Below are positions 1-7,521 of a DNA stretch of 50,584 nucleotides, one piece after another. The position numbers and the translations under genes are program-made. The DNA comes from Nitrincola schmidtii (lineage in GTDB: Bacteria > Pseudomonadota > Gammaproteobacteria > Pseudomonadales > Balneatricaceae), in NCBI RefSeq assembly GCF_008973715.1, contig NZ_WBOL01000018.1, forward strand, positions 1 to 50,584, written 5' to 3'. The notes under the pieces were generated by a model. That model saw only the letters and a program-made list of their open reading frames with translations, was not told the DNA's origin and made no database searches. Positions within the stretch are counted from its first letter, which is position 1, and each line of letters starts with the position of its first letter.

Positions 1-101
1 CGCCGCTCTCAAAAGTAGCAAGCTACTTTCTACCGCTCGACTTGCATGTGTTAGGCCTGCCGCCAGCGTTCAATCTGAGCCATGATCAAACTCTTCAGTT
101 T
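1..101 (-). rRNA. rrs: 16S ribosomal RNA, 5' end (partial)
   Basis: Read on the minus strand, this begins AAACTGAAGAGTTTGATC and continues into the universal 5' 16S sequence with the 27F priming region and the start of variable region V1, whose hairpin has a GCTTGC loop. Only the first hundred or so bases are inside the window; the gene runs off the left edge. The mature 5' end is placed by comparison with the E. coli 16S start and may be off by a base or two. Confidence 0.97.
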
Positions 102-330
102 AAAAAACTGTCGATAACAACTCATCAGCCTAAGCCAACAAGCGTCATCTAATTCATGCTCAAGAACTTACATCTACATCTAAATGAATTCACATATAGG
201 TTGCTTATTCTCGATTAAGCTTTAATGCCTAACCTGAACAAGCGCCCACACGCATTACCTGATTAATTTGTTAAAGAGCGGCTTGAGATCTCTGTGCAAC
301 CCGATGTGTTGGGTTGTTGTCTCAAGCGAG
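102..330 (-). promoter_or_regulatory. rrn leader with boxA antitermination site
   Basis: This is the transcribed leader between the rrn promoters and 16S. On the minus strand, 269-280 reads CGCTCTTTAACA, a near-exact boxA, followed by AATTAATCAGG as in E. coli rrn leaders. BoxA recruits the Nus antitermination factors, which keep RNA polymerase from stopping early in the untranslated rRNA operon. nusA itself lies in this window at about 37 kb. I see no gene in this stretch. Confidence 0.85.
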
Positions 331-336
331 GTGCGT

Positions 337-364
337 ATCTTAAAGGTTTTAATTTTATTGTCAA
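337..364 (-). promoter_or_regulatory. rrn promoter P2 (proximal)
   Basis: On the minus strand there is a perfect -35 TTGACA (359-364), a 16-base spacer and a -10 TAAGAT (337-342). A G+C-rich discriminator, ACGCACC, follows, as is usual for stringently controlled rRNA promoters. An A+T-rich run upstream of -35 (about 367-405) could act as an UP element. The expected start site is near 330. Confidence 0.75.
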
Positions 365-498
365 GCATTTTGTTTAAAAAATTTCTTAACAATTTTTCCA
401 AAACCTTTGTTTAAGTAATTTACAATCAATAACTTAAACTAATACTACCTCGCTGATTAATCTAGGCATTTGCCTTTGATCTCTCAAGCGAGGCGCGA

Positions 499-527
499 AT
501 ATTACAGATGAAATTTTAAAAGATCAA
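499..527 (-). promoter_or_regulatory. rrn promoter P1 (distal)
   Basis: On the minus strand there is a -35 TTGATC (522-527), a 17-base spacer and a -10 TAATAT (499-504). The bases after the -10, including GCGCCTCGCTTGAG, repeat those after P2 (321-338 compared with 483-500), so the two promoters look like a tandem pair carrying the same downstream element. P1 begins only about 40 bases beyond the tyrS stop. Confidence 0.65.
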
Positions 528-568
528 CATACACAACCAATCTTTTTTAATTTTTTACGCTTTTCTAA

Positions 569-1867
569 CTAGACGTAGAAAAGATGATGTTTTTTCTTAC
601 CCAATTTGACTAAGAAAAATCTTCCATAACGAGCATTTTCCGCAGCAAATAGACTCTTCGTGTCCATGTTTTGCGCCATACCACACTCTGTCTCATTAAT
701 AATGACTGCTTGGCGCTGTAATGCATCCTTAACTTGCTTGCCATTACTGGCTACGCCAGCATCTACTAACAAACTTGTTAATGGCATTTCTGTCAGATCA
801 TTCAGCAATTGAGTTGCTGGAAGTCCATCCAATTGCAATTGCTCGAAATCTGTCTCCGACAAAGACTGTGCATCTCCTAAAAACAAAGCTTCTGTAATTC
901 TGCGAGCACCTTCTAAAGCTTGATCGCCATGCACTAACCGCGTCACTTCTTCCGCAAGGATACGCTGCGCTTCAGGACGCCCTTCTGCAGCCTTGTCTCT
1001 TGCCTCAATCTCATCCACTTCCGCCACATCTAAAAACGTAAAAAACTTTAGGAAGCGATAAACGTCAGCATCAGGCGTTTGTAACCAAAACTGGTAAAAG
1101 GCATAAGGAGACGTTTTATTGGGTGACAGCCAGACAGCTCCCCCTTCTGTTTTGCCAAACTTAGTACCATCTGATTTTGTTATCAACGGCAAGGTTAATC
1201 CATGCGCCTGTTTGCCATTCATACGACGAGTCAGATCAATACCACTGGTGATATTACCCCACTGATCCGAGCCTCCAATTTGCAACGAGCATCCAAAACG
1301 CTCATTTAGCACTTGAAAATCGTAGGATTGAAGAATCTGATAAGTAAATTCTGTGAACGAAATACCAGAATCTTCACGCTCAATGCGTTGACGGACAGAC
1401 TCTTTGGCAATCATTTTATTGACTGTAAAGTGCTTTCCAATGTCGCGGAGAAAACTAAGCACATCAACGCCAGCTGTCCAATCATAGTTATTAGCCAGAA
1501 TGGCACCATCCTCACCCGCATCAAAACGTATGAATTGACTGATTTGCTGCTTTAGTTTTTCGCTCCATTGCTGAACCACTTCAGTAGAGTTCAACTGACG
1601 CTCTTGAGCTTTAAAACTGGGGTCACCAATCATACCCGTCGCACCACCTACCAATGCGATGGGCCGATGCCCGTAATCTTGAAATCGCTTCAGCATCAAT
1701 AGTGGAACGAGATGGCCAAGATGAAGACTGTCTGCGGTCGGATCGAAGCCACAATAAAGCGTCACGACCTGCTCATTTAAGTGAGCCACCAGTGCAGCTT
1801 CATCTGTCATTTGTGCAATTAGGCCACGTGCTTTTAAATCTTCGATCAAAGGTTGCTTAGTCATCAT
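569..1867 (-). CDS. tyrS: tyrosyl-tRNA synthetase
   Basis: This class I aminoacyl-tRNA synthetase charges tRNA-Tyr in the cytoplasm. The 432-residue product has the [14 protein letters not shown] entry segment with the HIGH-type motif HLGH at 49-52. The KMSKS-type loop, KFGKT, is at 236-240, and SGSDQWGNI-like tyrosine-pocket residues lie near 198-206 (here GGSDQWGNI). A C-terminal S4-like RNA-binding region runs from about residue 365, and the length fits the long bacterial TyrS family. The protein starts MMTK, so either of two adjacent ATG codons could be used. The gene is read toward the rrn operon, as in Pseudomonas, where tyrS also abuts a 16S gene. No terminator is evident between tyrS and rrn P1. 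Confidence 0.96.
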   Translation of the reverse strand: MMTKQPLIEDLKARGLIAQMTDEAALVAHLNEQVVTLYCGFDPTADSLHLGHLVPLLMLKRFQDYGHRPIALVGGATGMIGDPSFKAQERQLNSTEVVQQWSEKLKQQISQFIRFDAGEDGAILANNYDWTAGVDVLSFLRDIGKHFTVNKMIAKESVRQRIEREDSGISFTEFTYQILQSYDFQVLNERFGCSLQIGGSDQWGNITSGIDLTRRMNGKQAHGLTLPLITKSDGTKFGKTEGGAVWLSPNKTSPYAFYQFWLQTPDADVYRFLKFFTFLDVAEVDEIEARDKAAEGRPEAQRILAEEVTRLVHGDQALEGARRITEALFLGDAQSLSETDFEQLQLDGLPATQLLNDLTEMPLTSLLVDAGVASNGKQVKDALQRQAVIINETECGMAQNMDTKSLFAAENARYGRFFLVKLGKKKHHLFYV

Positions 1868-2015
1868 CCATCTGTCCGGAAAAGTTATTCAGAGCCGCGC
1901 ATTCTAACGCCTCTAAGGCCATAAAGCCAAATCCCACTGTTTGTTTTCACTATTTCTGTTAGCATCAATCAATTAGCAGTATTGATAGATACGTTCTCTT
2001 AGTTAAGGACTCTTC

Positions 2016-3140
2016 ATGAACACTTCTGAGTTTTTTATTGGCTTGATGTCAGGAACCAGTCTCGACTCGATAGACGTTGTATTGGTTAATTTTCCGCAAG
2101 GCAAACCAAAGCTGGTAGGAAGCTTAAGCAGTGAATTACCCAATCATATTCGCAAACAGATACTGCAATTGAATTCATCTGGCGATCATGAAATTGAGGT
2201 TTTAGCTGACCTAGATCCATTACTTGGAAAACTGTTTGCAAATAGCTGCCTTGCTCTTTTAGACAAATTTTCTATTGATCCTAGTGTCGTTTGCGCGATT
2301 GGTAGTCATGGACAGACCATCCGACATCGCCCTCACAAAGGATACACGTTGCAAATTGGTGATCCTAATGTGATTGCTGAGTTAACCGGAATTACTACCG
2401 TTGCCGACTTTCGTCGTCGCGATCTTGCGGCTGGTGGTCAAGGCGCTCCGCTAGTTCCTGCGTTTCATTATCAATGCTTTCATTCTTGTGGACGCAACCG
2501 CGTAATAGTCAATATTGGCGGCATGGCCAATATTACCCTTTTACCTGCCAGCTTAGATGAAGTGGTCGTGGGTTATGACACGGGGCCTGGCAATGTATTA
2601 CTGGATTCATGGATAGCCCAACAACGAGGCCTGTCTTATGATGCCGATGGTGATTGGGCTGCTAGCGGCAGTATCCATACGGCTTTACTTGAGCAGTTTA
2701 TGTCTGAGCCCTACTTTAATGAACCGTTTCCAAAAAGTACCGGAAGAGAACTATTCAATGCGAAGTGGATACAGCAGCAACTTGCGCAAACTCTCTCAGA
2801 TAATCATCAGAAGCCTATGACAGATGCAGATATTCAAGCCACGCTCACGGAAGTTACGGCTAAATCCATTACTCATGCCATTCTTAGTCATTCACTGACT
2901 GAGCCAGAAATCTATATTTGCGGTGGCGGTAGTCATAACAAGTTTCTGCTAGATAGACTTAGCCTTCATCTCAACACTCAAGTTCAATCAACAGATGTCC
3001 TAGGCCTACATCCAGATTGGGTCGAAGCTTGTGCCTTTGCTTGGTTAGCCTATAGAACGTTAAACCATCAAAGCGGTAACCTTGCCGAAGTGACTGGCGC
3101 AAAAGGAGAAAGAATTTTGGGGGGAATCTATCTAGCTTGA
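2016..3140 (+). CDS. anmK: anhydro-N-acetylmuramic acid kinase
   Basis: It phosphorylates and opens 1,6-anhydro-N-acetylmuramic acid released from peptidoglycan turnover, giving MurNAc-6-phosphate for recycling. The 374-residue protein shows the ASKHA-type phosphate loop GLMSGTSLDSID at 9-20, GSHGQTIRHRP at 96-106, VNIGGMANIT at 165-174 and DTGPGN at 188-193, whose Asp corresponds to the catalytic residue in E. coli AnmK. The ATG is preceded by a TAAGGA ribosome site. The gene is divergent from tyrS across 148 bases and convergent with erpA, with a perfect hairpin at the junction. Confidence 0.95.
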   Translation: MNTSEFFIGLMSGTSLDSIDVVLVNFPQGKPKLVGSLSSELPNHIRKQILQLNSSGDHEIEVLADLDPLLGKLFANSCLALLDKFSIDPSVVCAIGSHGQTIRHRPHKGYTLQIGDPNVIAELTGITTVADFRRRDLAAGGQGAPLVPAFHYQCFHSCGRNRVIVNIGGMANITLLPASLDEVVVGYDTGPGNVLLDSWIAQQRGLSYDADGDWAASGSIHTALLEQFMSEPYFNEPFPKSTGRELFNAKWIQQQLAQTLSDNHQKPMTDADIQATLTEVTAKSITHAILSHSLTEPEIYICGGGSHNKFLLDRLSLHLNTQVQSTDVLGLHPDWVEACAFAWLAYRTLNHQSGNLAEVTGAKGERILGGIYLA

Positions 3141-3163
3141 GCAGTAAAGTTCAAGCTAGATAG
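3128..3163. terminator. 13-bp hairpin between anmK and erpA
   Basis: There is a perfect 13-base inverted repeat: CTATCTAGCTTGA at 3128-3140, including the anmK stop codon, and its complement at 3151-3163, with a 10-base loop. Neither side has a good T-run, so it may work with Rho or as an RNA 3'-end protector rather than as a classical intrinsic terminator. Its position between convergent genes suggests a role in both directions. Confidence 0.6.
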
Positions 3164-3183
3164 AAGATCATCATGTGCTAGAG

Positions 3184-3531
3184 CTAGATGGAAAATGAAG
3201 AGCCACAACCGCAAGTGGTCGCTGCATTTGGATTTCTGACAGAGAACTGCGCCCCTTGCAGACCTTCCTTATAGTCGACTTCTGCACCTACAAGGTACTG
3301 ATAACTCATCGGGTCTACCAATAAAGTAACGCCTTCAGTGACAATGGCAGTGTCATCTTCGGCTTGTTCTTCATCAAAAGTGAAGCCGTAAGAAAACCCT
3401 GCACAACCACCACCTGTGATATACACACGCAACTTTAAATTATCGTTTTCCTCTTCATCCATCAAGGATCTAACTTTAGTTGCCGCTGACACCGTGAAGG
3501 TTAAATCGGCTTGTTGCATTGTCTGTGACAT
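3184..3531 (-). CDS. erpA: iron-sulfur insertion protein ErpA (A-type carrier)
   Basis: A-type carrier that receives Fe-S clusters from the assembly machinery and passes them to apoproteins such as isoprenoid-synthesis enzymes. With the start at the internal ATG ([10 protein letters not shown]), the product is 115 residues, matching the family. The three cluster cysteines are Cys43 in GGGCAGF, and Cys107 and Cys109 in the C-terminal CGCG. A longer reading frame begins 30 bases upstream (3561), but those ten residues are not family-like, and a GTAGGG site precedes the chosen ATG. It is followed on the same strand by argC upstream, with a 93-base gap. Confidence 0.92.
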   Translation of the reverse strand: MSQTMQQADLTFTVSAATKVRSLMDEEENDNLKLRVYITGGGCAGFSYGFTFDEEQAEDDTAIVTEGVTLLVDPMSYQYLVGAEVDYKEGLQGAQFSVRNPNAATTCGCGSSFSI

Positions 3532-3624
3532 AACCCTACCACTCCAGAAACAGGCTTGCATTCTGCCTTAACCAACTAAATTGGTCAACTATTACCATCT
3601 TTCTAAATGCAGTAGATATTGTCA

Positions 3625-4659
3625 TTAAGGCATTAATGCTACTTGCTGCAAGCCTTCTGTTTCAGGACGCTCAAACATGATATTCATGATTTGAATTGCT
3701 TGACCGGCTGCACCCTTAACCAGATTATCGATCACTGATAACACAATCACAGTATCATCATCTTGAGGACGATGAACACTTATACGACAGAAGTTAGACC
3801 CTTTTACACTACGCGTTTCTGGGCAACTTCCCGCTGGCATGACATCCACAAAAGGCTCATTAGCAAAACGTTCTTCGAACAACTGTTGCAGACCTGGATC
3901 AACAGGCTCACGCAAAACAGAATAGAGCGTCGTGTGAATGCCACGAATCATTGGCATTAAATGAGGTACGAAGGTTAAACCTACGGGTTTTCCTGCCATA
4001 GCGGTTAGCCCTTGACGTATTTCAGGAAGATGGCGATGTCCTGCCACACCATAGGCCTTTACGCTTTCACTGGCTTCACAAAGCAACGTACCGACACTCG
4101 CGCCACGACCTGCACCACTCACACCTGATTTACAGTCAGCAATCAAACGACGAGTATCGACAAGATTATTTTCCAGCAAAGGTAAATAACCCAGTTGTGC
4201 AGCAGTCGGATAACAGCCGGCACAACCAATTAGCTCTGCACCTTTGATCGCTTCTCGATTCACTTCTGGTAGTCCATAGACTGCCTTTTCAACCAAATCA
4301 GGACACGTGTGAGTGTGGTTGTACCATTTCTCCCACATCGGCACATCTTTAATACGGAAGTCTGCACCTAGGTCAATAACTTTGACACCTCGCGCCAGTA
4401 ACTCTGGCGTCATATTCATAGCAACACCATGAGGCGTGGCAAAAAACACCACATCACATTGTGCCAACGTATCTAAATCTGGAACACTGAAGGCCAAATC
4501 TAAGTGCCCACGAAGACTGGGATACATATCTGCGACCGGCATACCATCTTCTGATCGAGAGGTAATTGCCTTAATGCTGACTGAGGGGTGAGCCGACAGG
4601 ATTCTTAATAGCTCAACCCCTGTATAACCCGTTCCACCTACGATACCTACTTTAATCAC
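3625..4659 (-). CDS. argC: N-acetyl-gamma-glutamyl-phosphate reductase
   Basis: NADPH-dependent reduction of N-acetylglutamyl-phosphate, the third step of arginine synthesis. The 344-residue product starts [14 protein letters not shown] with the nucleotide-binding glycines. The catalytic Cys149 is in [11 protein letters not shown] and a HRHLPEI histidine segment follows. I chose the GTG at 4659 because GGAGG lies five bases before it. The reading frame can be extended to another GTG at 4671, but that would place the ribosome site inside the gene. It is divergent from hemL across a gap holding a 17-base palindrome. carAB, which supplies carbamoyl phosphate to the same pathway, is at the other end of the window. 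Confidence 0.95.
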   Translation of the reverse strand: MIKVGIVGGTGYTGVELLRILSAHPSVSIKAITSRSEDGMPVADMYPSLRGHLDLAFSVPDLDTLAQCDVVFFATPHGVAMNMTPELLARGVKVIDLGADFRIKDVPMWEKWYNHTHTCPDLVEKAVYGLPEVNREAIKGAELIGCAGCYPTAAQLGYLPLLENNLVDTRRLIADCKSGVSGAGRGASVGTLLCEASESVKAYGVAGHRHLPEIRQGLTAMAGKPVGLTFVPHLMPMIRGIHTTLYSVLREPVDPGLQQLFEERFANEPFVDVMPAGSCPETRSVKGSNFCRISVHRPQDDDTVIVLSVIDNLVKGAAGQAIQIMNIMFERPETEGLQQVALMP

Positions 4660-4723
4660 CCTAACCTCCACCTATACAAGACTGTCAAGCCGACGGACGC
4701 GACTCCAGTGTCAGATTATTTAA

Positions 4724-4740
4724 AGTGCTATGATAGCACT
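4724..4740. promoter_or_regulatory. 17-bp palindrome between argC and hemL
   Basis: AGTGCTATGATAGCACT consists of two perfect 8-base arms around one central base. It lies about 65 bases upstream of the argC start and 150 upstream of hemL. The symmetry and position suggest an operator for a dimeric regulator. It does not match the ArgR box I know (TGAATA-rich arms), and I cannot name a protein. Confidence 0.4.
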
Positions 4741-4886
4741 CTCTTTACGTATAACTATCACTGCTGATGATAGATTTCAAATTCAAAGCCTCGAACTGAT
4801 TAAAGCGCAATAAGATTTCACGTATACTCAAGACCACTGCAGCATTTACTGCCATTTTGTTTTTATTCCATTAAAGGATAGGTGAC

Positions 4887-6170
4887 ATGTCCAGATCAGA
4901 GACTCTTTTTCAAGCAGCCCAAGTTCACATCCCAGGTGGCGTTAACTCACCCGTTAGGGCGTTTAAAGGTGTCGGCGGCACACCCGTTTTTTTTAAAAGC
5001 GGCAAAGGTGCGTATATTTTTGATGAGGACGACCGTCGTTACATTGACTACATTGGCTCATGGGGTCCGATGATTCTTGGCCATGCCTTTCCACCTGTGA
5101 TAGACGCTGTTAGAAAAACACTCGATAACGGCTTAGGATTTGGAGCACCAACTGCTATCGAAACCACCATGGCAGACAAGGTTTGCGAACTCGTTCCGTC
5201 GATGGAAATGGTTCGCATGGTCAGCTCTGGAACAGAAGCCACCATGAGCGCCATACGTTTGGCACGAGGCTTTACGGGCAGAGATAAAATTGTCAAATTC
5301 GAAGGCTGCTATCATGGCCATTCAGACTCACTCTTGGTAAAAACCGGATCGGGTGCACTGACGTTGGGCGAGCCTAATTCTCCTGGGGTACCAGAGTCTT
5401 TGGCTACACATACCATCACACTGACCTTCAACGATATTGAATCAGTTAAGCAAGCCTTTGCAGAAGTCGGCGATCAGGTGGCCTGCATTATAGTAGAACC
5501 TGTTGCCGGCAATATGAACTGTATTCCACCAGCACCCGGTTTCCTTGAAGGCTTGCGAGAAGTGTGTGATCAATATGGTAGCGTATTGATTTTCGATGAA
5601 GTGATGACAGGTTTCCGTGTTGCTTTAGGTGGTGCTCAGGCTCATTACGGTGTAACACCTGATTTGACTACCCTTGGAAAAGTAATCGGCGGCGGCTTAC
5701 CCGTCGGAGCTTTTGGTGGGAAAAAAGAGATCATGTCCCACATAGCGCCACTAGGCCCTGTGTACCAAGCAGGAACATTATCTGGTAATCCTTTAGCAAT
5801 GGCAGCAGGTTTGGCGATGCTCAATGCTTTGTGCGAGCCAGGTATTCATGAGCAATTATCTGCAAAGTCAGAATACCTAACAGAAGGGATGCAAGCCTTG
5901 GCTGATAAACATCATATTCCGTTTACCACCACCTGTGTCGGCGGAATGTTCGGACTTTTCTTCAGTGAAGCAGCGGAAATTAAAGGTTTCGCTGATGCAA
6001 CAGCCTGTGATACCGCCAGATTTGGTCGTTTCTTCCATGGCATGTTGGCAGAAGGTGTCTATCTTGCACCCTCAGCATTTGAAGCTGGCTTTATTTCCAA
6101 TGCACATAGCGAGGCAGATTTAGATGCTACCTTAGCTGCCGCTGATCGAGTTTTCGCTAAATTGAGCTGA
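4887..6170 (+). CDS. hemL: glutamate-1-semialdehyde 2,1-aminomutase
   Basis: PLP enzyme converting glutamate-1-semialdehyde to 5-aminolevulinate, the first committed tetrapyrrole precursor in the C5 pathway. At 427 residues it has the typical family length. The PLP lysine is Lys265 in [10 protein letters not shown], matching the known Lys265 of the E. coli enzyme. The SSGTEA phosphate-binding segment is at 113-118, and FDEVMTGFR at 236-244 holds the Asp that contacts the pyridine nitrogen. A GGATAGGTGAC stretch precedes the ATG. A membrane protein gene follows only ten bases later, probably in the same transcript. Confidence 0.97.
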   Translation: MSRSETLFQAAQVHIPGGVNSPVRAFKGVGGTPVFFKSGKGAYIFDEDDRRYIDYIGSWGPMILGHAFPPVIDAVRKTLDNGLGFGAPTAIETTMADKVCELVPSMEMVRMVSSGTEATMSAIRLARGFTGRDKIVKFEGCYHGHSDSLLVKTGSGALTLGEPNSPGVPESLATHTITLTFNDIESVKQAFAEVGDQVACIIVEPVAGNMNCIPPAPGFLEGLREVCDQYGSVLIFDEVMTGFRVALGGAQAHYGVTPDLTTLGKVIGGGLPVGAFGGKKEIMSHIAPLGPVYQAGTLSGNPLAMAAGLAMLNALCEPGIHEQLSAKSEYLTEGMQALADKHHIPFTTTCVGGMFGLFFSEAAEIKGFADATACDTARFGRFFHGMLAEGVYLAPSAFEAGFISNAHSEADLDATLAAADRVFAKLS

Positions 6171-6180
6171 GTGTCAAAAC

Positions 6181-6816
6181 ATGCAAGAAGTCATTGCTAG
6201 CGTCATTTTATTAATCAGTAGCCTAGCCTCAGCGCTATGGCTACTGCATTACAACAAACAAGCGCAGGAAGAACATCACTTTCGTATTCGCGTGTTTGCC
6301 CTGAGTAGTCTTTTCATTAGCGGCTATGCGCTAAGCCATCTCTTTTTAAGAGATCCAAACAGCCATACAAGTACGCTATTGCAAATGACCGAGAATTTGA
6401 CTCTTTATGTTTCATTACCCTTTATAGCAACAGTATTTATTGCTATGAGTAAGGGATGGCATTGGTCAATGGCAGGATGGGGACGCTGGCTACTAGGACT
6501 GATAGCATTTTTTGAGCTAACTCGACGTACTGATTTTGGCGCCAGCTACAGCTACACTCTGTCTTTGCTAGTGATTGCCGCATTGCTACTTAGCAGTATC
6601 GCCAATCAGTCTAATATGACACGACTACTACTCTTAGCTGGAACCGTTATGACTGCCATCGGCAGTTTAGTATTTAGCCCTATTCCGCTATTAATGGATG
6701 AGGGCAACACCGCACTCTTCATGCTGACGATGGCTCTTAGCATTCCATTATTGATGACCAGTCTGCATTTTCGCGTGCAAGAAGCAGGAGGCTCGCCTCC
6801 TGCTTCTCGACAGTAA
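6181..6816 (+). CDS. small multi-pass membrane protein, unknown function
   Basis: This 211-residue protein is not recognised as a named family. Hydrophobic stretches at roughly 4-22, 38-58, 72-90, 96-115, 124-141, 147-168 and 176-195 suggest about seven membrane helices, with a short polar C-terminus (EAGGSPPASRQ). It starts ten bases after hemL and is read the same way, so it is likely cotranscribed; a link with tetrapyrrole metabolism is only guilt by position. The last codons overlap a strong hairpin that probably ends the transcript. It could be a 7TM-type sensor fragment or simply a lineage-specific integral membrane protein. Confidence 0.7.
   Translation: MQEVIASVILLISSLASALWLLHYNKQAQEEHHFRIRVFALSSLFISGYALSHLFLRDPNSHTSTLLQMTENLTLYVSLPFIATVFIAMSKGWHWSMAGWGRWLLGLIAFFELTRRTDFGASYSYTLSLLVIAALLLSSIANQSNMTRLLLLAGTVMTAIGSLVFSPIPLLMDEGNTALFMLTMALSIPLLMTSLHFRVQEAGGSPPASRQ
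6781..6806. terminator. 12-bp hairpin at end of hemL operon
   Basis: GAAGCAGGAGGC (6781-6792) and its exact complement (6795-6806) are separated by two bases, inside the last codons of the membrane protein gene. The hairpin is very stable, but there is no immediate T-run on the plus strand; TTTTT comes 20 bases later. It probably separates this transcript from the convergent lipoprotein gene at 6828. Confidence 0.55.
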
Positions 6817-6827
6817 CCAAAAGGTTT

Positions 6828-7511
6828 TTAGTGACGTGACGCTTCTTCGCGAGCGTCATTTGCTCCAGCCAGATCCCCTACTTCTGTGCGAATTTGGCTT
6901 ACCAGCGCCCAAAGTCTTCGTAACTGAGCCGACTGCCCAGAAGCCACATCAACACCGCGCAACGCTACCTGCTCTGCATCCATGAACTGGCCTAACTGAC
7001 GTTTAACATCGGCTAGCTGAAAATAAACCTCTGGCTCTCTCGGTGCAATACGCTGAGCACGCTCAAGACGTGTTTGCGCTGCTCGCAAATCACCCTGGGA
7101 AGTCTCTTGCCTAGCCGTATCTAGTAGAGCCACAACAGCTGCATTATCGACTGACCCTGGTTGACTTGCCGAAGGCTGTGTTGAAGGGGACTGTGTTGCA
7201 GGAGAAGATGGTTGCCACACCTCATCAGCTGGCGGCATCGCGGGTTGCCACACTTCATCAGCAGGAGGCAACACTGATCTCTGCTCTCTAAAAATTGGCT
7301 CAGCCTCAAGTGGACGAACGCCCAAACCGGGATCCATCGGCGTTACAATAACACCTGAGGGTGCTTCAGGCACCTGAACTGGCTGTGATGGCTGACCAGA
7401 TCTAACCGTTGAGCGGTCTTCGACTGGAATGTTACTAAACGGGTTTGACGTCGCACACCCTGTCAGCAACAGACCACCGGCGATAACAACCATTAATTTT
7501 CCGGTATCCAT
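6828..7511 (-). CDS. TPR-like outer-membrane lipoprotein next to PBP1b
   Basis: The 227-residue product has a lipoprotein signal peptide with lipobox LLTG-Cys19. A proline- and serine-rich linker (about 25-120) contains the nine-residue unit PPADEVWQP twice. A C-terminal helical region (about 122-225) contains TPR-like segments such as GDLRAAQTRLERAQRIAPREPEVYFQLA. The gene lies ten bases downstream of mrcB on the same strand. A TPR lipoprotein, LpoP, is the known activator of PBP1b in Pseudomonas aeruginosa. The lipobox, flexible linker, TPR region and operon position all fit an LpoP-like role, but the assignment is inference. The reach of the linker would let an outer-membrane anchor contact an inner-membrane synthase. 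Confidence 0.8.
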   Translation of the reverse strand: MDTGKLMVVIAGGLLLTGCATSNPFSNIPVEDRSTVRSGQPSQPVQVPEAPSGVIVTPMDPGLGVRPLEAEPIFREQRSVLPPADEVWQPAMPPADEVWQPSSPATQSPSTQPSASQPGSVDNAAVVALLDTARQETSQGDLRAAQTRLERAQRIAPREPEVYFQLADVKRQLGQFMDAEQVALRGVDVASGQSAQLRRLWALVSQIRTEVGDLAGANDAREEASRH

Positions 7512-7521
7512 TTAAGACTCC

